From assembly GCA_030430835.1 (NCBI GenBank), contig JAUIKJ010000014.1, forward strand, positions 1-15,815: a stretch of DNA of 15,815 nt, given 5' to 3'. The notes under the pieces are model-generated. The model saw nothing but the letters and a program-made list of their open reading frames with translations. It made no database searches and was not told the DNA's origin. This DNA comes from Candidatus Hydrogenedentota bacterium. GTDB lineage: Bacteria > Hydrogenedentota > Hydrogenedentia > Hydrogenedentales > JAEUWI01. The position numbers and the translations under genes are program-made. Below, one piece after another: positions 6,114 through 12,589 of this stretch. Positions within the stretch are counted from its first letter, which is position 1. Every line of letters starts with the position of its first letter.

Positions 6114-7594
6114 GGGTTCGTCCCCGCTTTCTCCGTATGCGCGGCCAATTCCAGCAGCGCATACAACAACGTCGGCACGCCATACACCGTTTCGTAATAG
6201 GGCGTGGCGGGGTGGCCGGTGAACCAGCCGTTCTTGTAGAGCTTGGCGATCGCATCGTCCGCGATTTCCCGCGCGGTGGCGCGATCGGCTTCGTTGCCGG
6301 TGGCGCGGTGGAGGGCGAGGAAGAAGGCGATGGCGCGGCCGTAGCATTCGGCGTAGCCGCCGCCGGTCTCGGCCCAGGCGGGGACGGCTTCGTGGAGTTC
6401 CTTTTTCCAGCGGCGGCCGACGTTTACGGGGAGATCCTTGCGGATGTGCTCGGCCCAGCGCTTCGCGGCGGTGAGGGCTTCGGGGTCGCCGGTCAGGTCG
6501 TAGGCGCGGACGGCGGTCTGCGCGGCGACAAGGGGAAACTCGTAGGAGAACATGGTGGCGCGCCAGGTATCGACGTAGCCGGTGGGTTTCCAACGGTCGT
6601 AGCCTTCGCCCTTGGGCTGGTCCATGACGGGGGTGCCGTCGAGCTGGAGCATCCCGCGGAAGCGGCCAGCCTCCGCGTCCCAGCCGTAGTCGTTGTAGGC
6701 CTGGATGTGGGCGAGGGCCTGATCGCGGAAGGTGGTGTCGCCGCCGGTCTGCCAGGCATCGAGCAGGAGCGCGGCGTAGGGGCCGGGCAGCGTGGTGAAG
6801 CAGTGGTGCGCGTCGTAGCGATCGCCGGTGCTGGGCGCGTCGGGCGCGAGATTGGTTTCGGGGTTGCGCGCGTTCCAATGGCGGCTGGCGACGAGCCGGG
6901 CACGCTCGGCGAAGGCGGGTGCATCGCGGGCGTCGTCAAGGAAGGCGAAGGCGGCAACAAGCTCGTCGCCGAAGAAGGCGAAGTCGCAGCCCTTGCTTCG
7001 GTCGTCGTGGCGGTTAAAGAGACCGCTCGCTTCGTCCGCGAGGTGCCACTTCCAGGTGAGGTCGATCTGATGCGCGACGGCCTCGGGCGCAACGCGGTAC
7101 ATGGCCGCCCACTCCGGCAGGAGCACGAGGGTCTCGTGCAGGCCCTTGCCGTCCTGATCCCCGGCGGGGGCGTCGGTGTAGGCGTCGTAGTAGATGTGCG
7201 AGCCCCAGGACAGGAGGCCGTTCTCTTTCGTTGCGCGCTCGTAGTAGACGCGGATGTAGTCGTCTGCCGCCGCGGCGTATTTCGCGTCGCCGCTGAGTCG
7301 GGATGCGGCATAGAGCGCGCGGAGGAGCGGCTGGTCGTCCCACAGATCGCAGCCGCCGGGGTTGCGCCGGTGCATGCGGTCCTCGGTGCGGATGAGCGCG
7401 TCGAGGGTCTCGGGTTCATGCGGCGCCTCGCCCGTGCGCGTGTCGATGACGCTCATGAACATGGGCGTGTGGACCTCGCCGTAGCGGTCGCGGCCGTGCT
7501 CGATGAGCTTGTCGAGGCAACCAAGTGCGGCGGCGCGGTAGTCTTGCGCGGCTGCGGGGAGGGTAATGAGGATGGCGATTAGGAAACGGTGCAT
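6110..7594 (-). CDS. Secreted (alpha/alpha)-toroid protein, possible polysaccharide lyase or glycosidase
   Basis: A 494-aa protein. I chose ATG 7594-7592 because a signal peptide begins there (M-H-R-F-L-I-A-I-L-I-T-L-P-A-A-A, cleavage near A16); the frame remains open for 23 codons upstream, but those codons run into the repeat island. The rest shows repeated helix pairs with patterns such as L-S-G-D-A-K-Y-A-A-A-A-D-D-Y and T-G-D-P-E-A-L-T-A-A-K-R-W, the signature of (alpha/alpha)-barrel proteins including six-hairpin glycosidases, AGE-type epimerases and several lyases. Conserved-looking polar segments are N-P-G-G-C-D-L-W-D-D (78-87) and W-G-S-H-I-Y-Y-D (130-137). Its stop overlaps the start of the GH-A-like gene, so the two are translationally coupled and likely act on the same glycan. 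I cannot assign a catalytic family. The ribosome site is weak (AAGGA, 13 nt upstream). Confidence 0.7.
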   Translation of the reverse strand: MHRFLIAILITLPAAAQDYRAAALGCLDKLIEHGRDRYGEVHTPMFMSVIDTRTGEAPHEPETLDALIRTEDRMHRRNPGGCDLWDDQPLLRALYAASRLSGDAKYAAAADDYIRVYYERATKENGLLSWGSHIYYDAYTDAPAGDQDGKGLHETLVLLPEWAAMYRVAPEAVAHQIDLTWKWHLADEASGLFNRHDDRSKGCDFAFFGDELVAAFAFLDDARDAPAFAERARLVASRHWNARNPETNLAPDAPSTGDRYDAHHCFTTLPGPYAALLLDAWQTGGDTTFRDQALAHIQAYNDYGWDAEAGRFRGMLQLDGTPVMDQPKGEGYDRWKPTGYVDTWRATMFSYEFPLVAAQTAVRAYDLTGDPEALTAAKRWAEHIRKDLPVNVGRRWKKELHEAVPAWAETGGGYAECYGRAIAFFLALHRATGNEADRATAREIADDAIAKLYKNGWFTGHPATPYYETVYGVPTLLYALLELAAHTEKAGTNP

Positions 7595-7613
7595 GGCAGC
7601 GGATGGATCCTTA

Positions 7614-7663
7614 TTCTTGAGACCTTCGGTCATGAGAGTGGCGCGGTCGGGAGACCACGCCAC
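7614..7663 (+). repeat. Two-hairpin interspersed repeat, diverged copy 3
   Basis: TTCTTGA (7614-7620) is followed by GACC-TTC-GGTC (7621-7631) and then GTGGCGCGGTC-GGGA-GACCACGCCAC (7638-7663). Compared with the copies at 3548-3697, the spacing and GGGA loop are kept while the second stem has changed: two positions changed on both sides so that pairing is preserved, and a third is now a C-A mismatch. Confidence 0.75.
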
Positions 7664-7672
7664 AACTCAGTT

Positions 7673-7751
7673 CGGGAGGGCGAGTGTCCCCACGAGCCGG
7701 TTAATACAACGCGCGTACTCCAACCGGCTCGCCGGGACGTTCGCCCTCCCG
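7673..7751. repeat. Imperfect 30-bp inverted repeat
   Basis: The left arm 7673-7702 (starts CGGGAGGGCGAG, ends GAGCCGGTT) pairs with the right arm 7722-7751 (starts AACCGGCTC, ends TCGCCCTCCCG) at 26 of 30 positions, around a 19-nt loop. It has no coding potential and resembles a short non-autonomous element or a large hairpin. It lies between the two minus-strand units and could separate them transcriptionally. Confidence 0.75.
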
Positions 7752-7777
7752 CGCGTGGCCGATCCGTTTTACCTCGC

Positions 7778-7797
7778 ACCCAAGCTCCTGCTTGGGT
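7778..7797 (-). terminator. Hairpin ACCCAAGC-TCCT-GCTTGGGT after the DUF1501 gene
   Basis: A perfect 8-bp stem with a 4-nt loop, 39 nt downstream of the DUF1501 stop on the minus strand. No T-run follows on that strand, so termination is only possible. It may equally be part of the repeat island. Confidence 0.4.
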
Positions 7798-7810
7798 ACG
7801 CACTTGTCCT

Positions 7811-7825
7811 CGAAGCTCCGCTTCG
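7811..7825. repeat. Hairpin CGAAGC-TCC-GCTTCG
   Basis: A perfect 6-bp stem with a 3-nt loop, 11 nt past the DUF1501 stop codon on the minus strand. Together with the stem at 7778-7797 it forms a double hairpin that could act as a 3' end or stability element for the cytochrome/DUF1501 transcript. Confidence 0.45.
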
Positions 7826-7835
7826 CGCTCGCGAC

Positions 7836-9311
7836 CTACGCAATCAGGTCATGCACCACATGCCCCGCCACATCCGTGAGGCGGAAGTCGCGGCCCATGA
7901 AGCGATGGGTGAGGCGGGTGTGCTCGATACCGAGGAGGTGGAGGATGGTGGCGTGGAGATCGTGGACGTGGACTTCTTTTTCGATGCTGCCGAAGCCGAG
8001 TTCGTCGGTCTCGCCGTGGATGTAGCCGGCCTTGACGCCGCCGCCGGCCATCCACATCACGCCGCAGTCGTTGTGGTGGTTGCGGCCGATGGTGTCGCGG
8101 AGTTCGCCCATGGGCGTGCGGCCGAATTCTCCCCCCCAGACCACGAGGGTATCGTCGAGCAGGCCGCGCTGCTTGAGGTCCTGGATGAGTGCGGCGCAGG
8201 GCTGGTCGATCTGTTTGCAGACGAGATCGAGGTCTTTGGTGAGGGTCTCGCCGGAGCCGCCGTGGTGGTCCCAGTTGGTGTGGTAGAGCTGGATGAAGCG
8301 GACGCCGCGCTCGACGAGGCGGCGTGCGAGGAGGCAGTTGCGGCCGAAGGAGGCCTCGCCTTCCTGGATGCCGTAGCTGTCGAGGGTGGCCTGCGATTCG
8401 CCGGTGATGTCCATGAGCTCGGGGGCGCTGGTCTGCATGCGGTAGGCCATCTCGTAGGCGGCGACGCGGGTGTCGATCTCGGGATCGCCGGTGGCGCTTT
8501 GGTGTTCGCGGTTGAGCGCGTTGATGGCGTCGATGACGCTGCGCTGGCGGCCGGCGCTCACGCCGGCGGGGTTGCTCAGGTTGAGGATGGGATCGCCCTG
8601 GCCGCGGAAGGGGACGCCCTGGTGCGCGGTGGGCAGGAAGCCGCTGGCCCAGTTGACCGCGCCGCCGCGGGGACCGCGTGGACCGGACTGCAACACGACG
8701 AAGCCGGGGAGGTCGTCCGCCTCGCTGCCGAGGCCATAGGTGACCCAGGCGCCCATGCTGGGGCGGCCGAACTGGGCGCTGCCGGTGTTCATGAAGATCT
8801 TCGCGGGCGCGTGGTTGGGCACTTCGGTCTTGAGGGTCTTGATAATCGAAATGTCATCGACAATCTGCGCGGTGTAGGGCAGGCATTCCGAGACCCAGGC
8901 GCCGTTGCTGCCGTATTGCGCGAACTTGCGCTGGGTGCCGAGGAGCTTCACCTTGCTGATGTCGAAGGAGGAATCCATGAAGGCGAAGCGGCGGCCTTCG
9001 AGGTAGGAGGCGGGGATCGCGGTGTTGGTAAACTTCTGGAGCTCGGGCTTGTAGTCGAAGAGTTCGAGCTGGCTCGGGCCGCCGGCCATGAAGAGGAAGA
9101 TGACGTTCTTCGCGCGCGGCGCGAAGTGCGGTTTGCGCGGGGCCATTGCGTCGACGGCGCTGGGGACGGCGGCCTGTGCCTTGCCCGAAGCCATGGCGCC
9201 GAGGGCCATGGCGCCGAGACCCACGCCACAGTCGCGGAAGAAGTGCCGACGCGTGATGCGTTGCAGCTCGCGCTGGTAGGCTTCTTCCACAATCATTTCA
9301 TCGGGCGTCAT
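7836..9311 (-). CDS. DUF1501 family protein, Tat-exported
   Basis: A 491-residue protein with a twin-arginine signal (I-T-R-R-H-F-F-R-D, residues 19-27, followed by G-V-G-L-G-A-M-A-L-G and cleavage near A-Q-A), so it is probably exported folded. The mature protein shows DUF1501 features: F-L-F-M-A-G-G-P-S-Q-L-E-L-F-D-Y-K-P (72-89), W-G-G-E-F-G-R-T-P and H-H-N-D-C-G-V near residues 390-415, and a C-terminal H-D-L-H-A-T-I-L-H-L-L-G. DUF1501 belongs to the alkaline phosphatase/sulfatase-like superfamily, but its reaction is not established. It starts 4 nt after the stop of the cytochrome gene with GGGAG about 8 nt upstream of the ATG, so the two are coupled. This pairing is widespread in planctomycetes and relatives. 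The family call is firm and the biochemical role open. Confidence 0.92.
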   Translation of the reverse strand: MTPDEMIVEEAYQRELQRITRRHFFRDCGVGLGAMALGAMASGKAQAAVPSAVDAMAPRKPHFAPRAKNVIFLFMAGGPSQLELFDYKPELQKFTNTAIPASYLEGRRFAFMDSSFDISKVKLLGTQRKFAQYGSNGAWVSECLPYTAQIVDDISIIKTLKTEVPNHAPAKIFMNTGSAQFGRPSMGAWVTYGLGSEADDLPGFVVLQSGPRGPRGGAVNWASGFLPTAHQGVPFRGQGDPILNLSNPAGVSAGRQRSVIDAINALNREHQSATGDPEIDTRVAAYEMAYRMQTSAPELMDITGESQATLDSYGIQEGEASFGRNCLLARRLVERGVRFIQLYHTNWDHHGGSGETLTKDLDLVCKQIDQPCAALIQDLKQRGLLDDTLVVWGGEFGRTPMGELRDTIGRNHHNDCGVMWMAGGGVKAGYIHGETDELGFGSIEKEVHVHDLHATILHLLGIEHTRLTHRFMGRDFRLTDVAGHVVHDLIA

Positions 9312-9315
9312 GTAC

Positions 9316-11787
9316 TCACTCCCGGGTCACGAATTCGTCGAGGTTCAGCATCGCACGCGCGACCATGACCCACGCCGCATCGTCCGCCGCGCTCTCCCCC
9401 ACTTCCTCGCCGAGGATCGCGGTGGCGTCGGCGGGGGTCTCCTTAAAGGACGCGCGCTGGGTGTCGTGAAGTTTCACGAGGATGGCGGTCTCCGCGGGCG
9501 TGGGCGTGCGCGCGAGACAGCGGAGAAAGGCATCGGCGATGCGGTCTACCACCGGGGTATCCGTATCGGCGGCGAGGTGCTTGCCGAGTTCTTCGGCGAG
9601 TTCGAAGAAGGCCTCGTCGTTGAGCAGGGTCAGCGCCTGGAGCGGCGTGTTCGATCGTATGCGGCGGGTGCAGGCCTCCTGCGCGTTGGGCGCGTCGAAT
9701 ACGGTGAGCGCGTAGTAGGGCGTGCCGCGCCAGAAGGCGGTGTAGATGCCGCGGCGGAAGCGGTCGCCCCCCTTGCTCACGGGCCAGCCGCGATCGCGCT
9801 GGCCGAGGCTGGTGACGCCGGCGGGTTGCGGCGGATAGACGACCGGGCCGCCGATGGCGGGATCAAGCGCGCCGGAGGCGGCGAGCGCGGCGTCGCGAAT
9901 GATCTCGGCGTCGAGGCGGATACGGTTCTGTCGCGCGAGGTATTGGTTATTGGGGTCGACATCGCGGAGGTCTTCGCGCGCGGCGGAGGCCTGCCGGTAG
10001 ACGGAGGACATCACGATCTGTTTGAGGAGCGGCTTCACTTGCCAGCCGTTCTCCCGGAACTCCACCGCGAGCCAGTCGAGCAGTTCGGGATGAGTCGGTA
10101 GCAGGCCTTGCGAACCGAAGTCGTTCTCGGTTTCGACGATGCCCTTGCCGAAGAAGCGCTGCCAGAAGCGGTTGACGGTGACGCGCGCGAGGAGCGGGTT
10201 CTGCGGGGAGACGAGCCATTGGGCGAGGTCGAGGCGCGACGCACCGGCATCGGCGGGCAGGTCGTTCAAGACTTCGGGCACGCCGGGCAGGAGTTTCTCA
10301 TCGGGCCGGGTGTAGTCGCCCTGAATCAGGAGGAAGGTGTCGCGCGGTTGCTTACGCGCGGCGAGCACGAGGGTGGTCGTGAACCTGTCGCTGGTCTTCT
10401 CGAGGAAATCGACGCGCTTGTTCTTCTTGACGATGTGATCGTCCTGCGCCTTCCACAGCGCTTCGACGCGGGCGGTCTGCGCGTCGTCCCGCGCGTCCGG
10501 CGCGGAGAGCAATGTGGCCTGATCTTCCGGCGCGAAGGCGCGGAGTTGTTCGAGGGTGAGCGCCTTCTCCCAGGCGGGAATGGTTTTCGCGCGGGCCTCG
10601 GCCACGTAGGTGGCGAGTTCCGCCTGGATCGCCTTGATCTCCGCATTGGCCTTGTCGAGCTTTTCCTGCTCTTTGGGTGTGGGCAGGGGGAGCGTCACGT
10701 CGTCGTCGTTGTTGAGGAAGGCGAAGAGCGAGAAATAGTCGTGTTGCGAGAGCGGGTCGTACTTGTGATCGTGACAGCGCGCGCAGCTCATGGTGAGGCC
10801 GAGGAAGACGGTGCCGGTGGTGTTGACGCGATCGGCGACGGCCTCCATCCGAAACTCTTCCTGGTCGACGCCGCCCTCTTCGTTGATCATCGTGTTGCGA
10901 TGGAAGCCGGTGGCGATACGCTGCTCGCGGGTGGCATCCGGCAGGAGATCGCCGGCGACCTGCTCGATGACGAACTGATCGAAGGGCTTGTCGCTGTTGA
11001 AGGCGTCGATGACGTAGTCGCGGTAGGGCCAGATGCTTCTCGGGGAATCAATGCTGTAGCCATTCGAGTCGGCGTAGCGCGCGGCGTCGAGCCAATGCCG
11101 CGCCCAGCGCTCGCCGAAGTGCGGCGATGCAAGGAGCCGGTCGACCACCTTCTCGTAAGCCTCCGGTGATTCGTCGGCGAGGAAGGCGGCGCGTTCTTCC
11201 GGCGTGGGTGGCAGGCCGGTGAGGTCGAGGTGTACGCGGCGGAGCAGCGTGGCCTTTTCGGCATCCGGCGCGGGGGCGACGCCCATGGCGTCGAGCCGCG
11301 CGAGGATGAAGTTGTCGATCGGGGTGCGTGCCCAGGCGGCATCCGACACACTGGGAACGACGGGACGCGCGGGCGGAATGAAGGACCAGTGTTTCTGATA
11401 GGGTGCGCCGGCATCGATCCAGCGGCGGAGCACGTCGACCTGATCGGCCGTCAGCGACTTGCCGGTCTCGGGCGGCGGCATGAGGTCATCCGCATCATGC
11501 GTGGTGACACGTTCCCAGAGGGCACTCGCAGCGTGGTCCCCCGGGACGATGGCGTCACGCGATGCCTCTTCCAGGTCGAGGCGGAGCTTTGCCTTGCGCG
11601 CCTTGGCGTCCGGCCCGTGGCAGGTGAAGCAATTCTCGGAGAGTATGGGCCGGACTTCGTAATTAAAGCTCGGCGCTGGGGCGTCGTCCGCATGTGCGGC
11701 AAAGGCCAGAACAATGGCAGGGAACCCCGCGCCGCACGCCCGCAGCGCACGCCGTATCTGCCCGAATTTGGTGCCCGGAATACTCAC
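9316..11787 (-). CDS. PSCyt1-DUF1549-DUF1553 c-type cytochrome-like protein
   Basis: An 823-residue exported protein. The start is GTG (11787-11785), followed by a signal peptide (R-R-A-L-R-A-C-G-A-G-F-P-A-I-V-L-A-F-A-A-H-A) that may also be a loose lipoprotein-type signal. The N-terminal PSCyt1 domain (about 45-105) contains a haem c motif C53-F-T-C-H57-G-P-D. DUF1549 (about 145-360) includes a second C-x-x-C-H, C335-A-R-C-H339-D-H-K-Y-D-P. DUF1553 (about 515-770) contains V-N-R-F-W-Q-R-F-F-G-K-G-I-V-E and S-N-T-P-L-Q-A-L-T-L-L-N-D. A charged, coiled-coil-like segment follows DUF1549 (about 375-400). Length and domain order are typical. Family members are periplasmic and almost always lie next to DUF1501; a redox role is inferred from the haem motifs but unproven. 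Confidence 0.92.
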   Translation of the reverse strand: MSIPGTKFGQIRRALRACGAGFPAIVLAFAAHADDAPAPSFNYEVRPILSENCFTCHGPDAKARKAKLRLDLEEASRDAIVPGDHAASALWERVTTHDADDLMPPPETGKSLTADQVDVLRRWIDAGAPYQKHWSFIPPARPVVPSVSDAAWARTPIDNFILARLDAMGVAPAPDAEKATLLRRVHLDLTGLPPTPEERAAFLADESPEAYEKVVDRLLASPHFGERWARHWLDAARYADSNGYSIDSPRSIWPYRDYVIDAFNSDKPFDQFVIEQVAGDLLPDATREQRIATGFHRNTMINEEGGVDQEEFRMEAVADRVNTTGTVFLGLTMSCARCHDHKYDPLSQHDYFSLFAFLNNDDDVTLPLPTPKEQEKLDKANAEIKAIQAELATYVAEARAKTIPAWEKALTLEQLRAFAPEDQATLLSAPDARDDAQTARVEALWKAQDDHIVKKNKRVDFLEKTSDRFTTTLVLAARKQPRDTFLLIQGDYTRPDEKLLPGVPEVLNDLPADAGASRLDLAQWLVSPQNPLLARVTVNRFWQRFFGKGIVETENDFGSQGLLPTHPELLDWLAVEFRENGWQVKPLLKQIVMSSVYRQASAAREDLRDVDPNNQYLARQNRIRLDAEIIRDAALAASGALDPAIGGPVVYPPQPAGVTSLGQRDRGWPVSKGGDRFRRGIYTAFWRGTPYYALTVFDAPNAQEACTRRIRSNTPLQALTLLNDEAFFELAEELGKHLAADTDTPVVDRIADAFLRCLARTPTPAETAILVKLHDTQRASFKETPADATAILGEEVGESAADDAAWVMVARAMLNLDEFVTRE

Positions 11788-11839
11788 GCTGCCAGTGTAA
11801 CAAAGTCCGGGATTTATTGGAAAAAACAGGCGGAACGCG
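11788..11839 (-). promoter_or_regulatory. 52-bp gap with a possible promoter for the cytochrome/DUF1501 unit
   Basis: Reading the minus strand, TTTCCA is followed 18 nt later by TACACT, each matching four of six bases of the sigma-70 hexamers. TACACT ends only 6 nt before the GTG start, and no good ribosome site is seen, so a transcript from here would be leaderless or nearly so. A run of six T's precedes this and may end the upstream transcript, though no strong stem was found before it. Weak evidence. Confidence 0.25.
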
Positions 11840-12589
11840 CTAGCGGCAATCGGATGTGCGGTTGGGGATGGCGCTGCCGAAGGTAAGGCCGGCGATTCGG
11901 GTCATGGGGAAATTATGGGAGGCGTTGTAGCGGTGGTACGCGACAAACTCGACGTGGCCATCTAAGTGGAGAACATTGCCGCCGAGCGGCCGATGGGCGA
12001 ATTCGTGATCGTGCAGGGGGACACGATCCCACAGGATAGGCTTGGGCGGCATGCCACGCGGCGGCTTGACCTTGCTGGGCCAGACGGGCACCGCGAGGGT
12101 ATGGTCCACATCGCGAAAGCGTGCCCATGGCATGCGAAAGGATTCGCGGTAGAGTGCGATTGCCTGTTCATCGCTGAAGAGGACGTAGCCGGTGTAGGTG
12201 TAGTCGCGGCCGGTGGCGCAATCGGGATGAAACGTACCGGGTTGCGCGCCGGGATGCGTGAAGTTGTTGCGCAGGGTGAAGTCATCCTGGCGCCCGGCGG
12301 GGTTGTCCGGACAGGTGAGTGCGGCGGGGTCGGAGAGATACTCCGGGTAGAGCGCATGGACATCGAAGGTCCAGTTGTTGGGAATCCGGCTGAGCGGTGG
12401 AAAACGCTCTCCTTTCGCTTCGTTTGCGTACATCTTGAAGACGAGGCCGAGTTGCTTGAGGTTGTTCTGGCACGAGCCTCGGCGCGCGGCCTCGCGTGCG
12501 CGCGGCAGGCTGGTCAGCGCCAGCGCTGCCAGGAGCGCGACGAGACCGAGAACGCCGGCCAGTTCGCGCCAGCCGATGCGGGGCGTCAT
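11840..12589 (-). CDS. DUF1559-like (H-X9-DG type) pseudopilin-like protein
   Basis: A 249-residue protein starting at ATG 12589-12587, which overlaps the TGA of the 766-aa gene (ATGA). Residues 8-28 form an N-terminal membrane helix, followed by P-R-A-R-E-A-A-R-R-G-S-C40-Q-N-N-L-K-Q-L-G, the typical start of DUF1559 proteins. L-T-C93-P-D-N-P and Y-T-Y-T-G-Y (130-135) also fit. The C-terminal motif H199...H-L-D-G-H (208-212) matches the H-X9-DG signature with one extra residue. The usual prepilin cleavage sequence (G-F-T-L-I-E-L-L) is missing; G-W-R-E-L stands in its place. Such proteins are thought to be exported and surface- or envelope-associated, related to type II/IV pseudopilins, with unknown roles. 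It is a paralogue of the protein at 14968-15815. Confidence 0.85.
   Translation of the reverse strand: MTPRIGWRELAGVLGLVALLAALALTSLPRAREAARRGSCQNNLKQLGLVFKMYANEAKGERFPPLSRIPNNWTFDVHALYPEYLSDPAALTCPDNPAGRQDDFTLRNNFTHPGAQPGTFHPDCATGRDYTYTGYVLFSDEQAIALYRESFRMPWARFRDVDHTLAVPVWPSKVKPPRGMPPKPILWDRVPLHDHEFAHRPLGGNVLHLDGHVEFVAYHRYNASHNFPMTRIAGLTFGSAIPNRTSDCR

Noticed and set aside
6114..6878. Upstream extension of the glycosidase frame by 255 codons
   Set aside because: It overlaps the real (alpha/alpha)-toroid gene in another frame and is Arg/Pro-rich. The signal peptide at the GTG 6113 marks the true start.
6137..7582. A 481-codon plus-strand frame opposite the toroid gene
   Set aside because: Gly/Val/Glu-rich shadow without a start context; the minus-strand gene has a signal peptide and an operon overlap.
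7673..7751. Insertion sequence ends
   Set aside because: No transposase gene or target duplication is visible, and the arms are separated by only 19 nt. At most it is a non-autonomous element.
7566..9368. A 600-codon plus-strand frame opposite the DUF1501 gene
   Set aside because: Low-complexity Val/Ala/Glu/Gly composition, no motif, and DUF1501 on the other strand is unmistakable.
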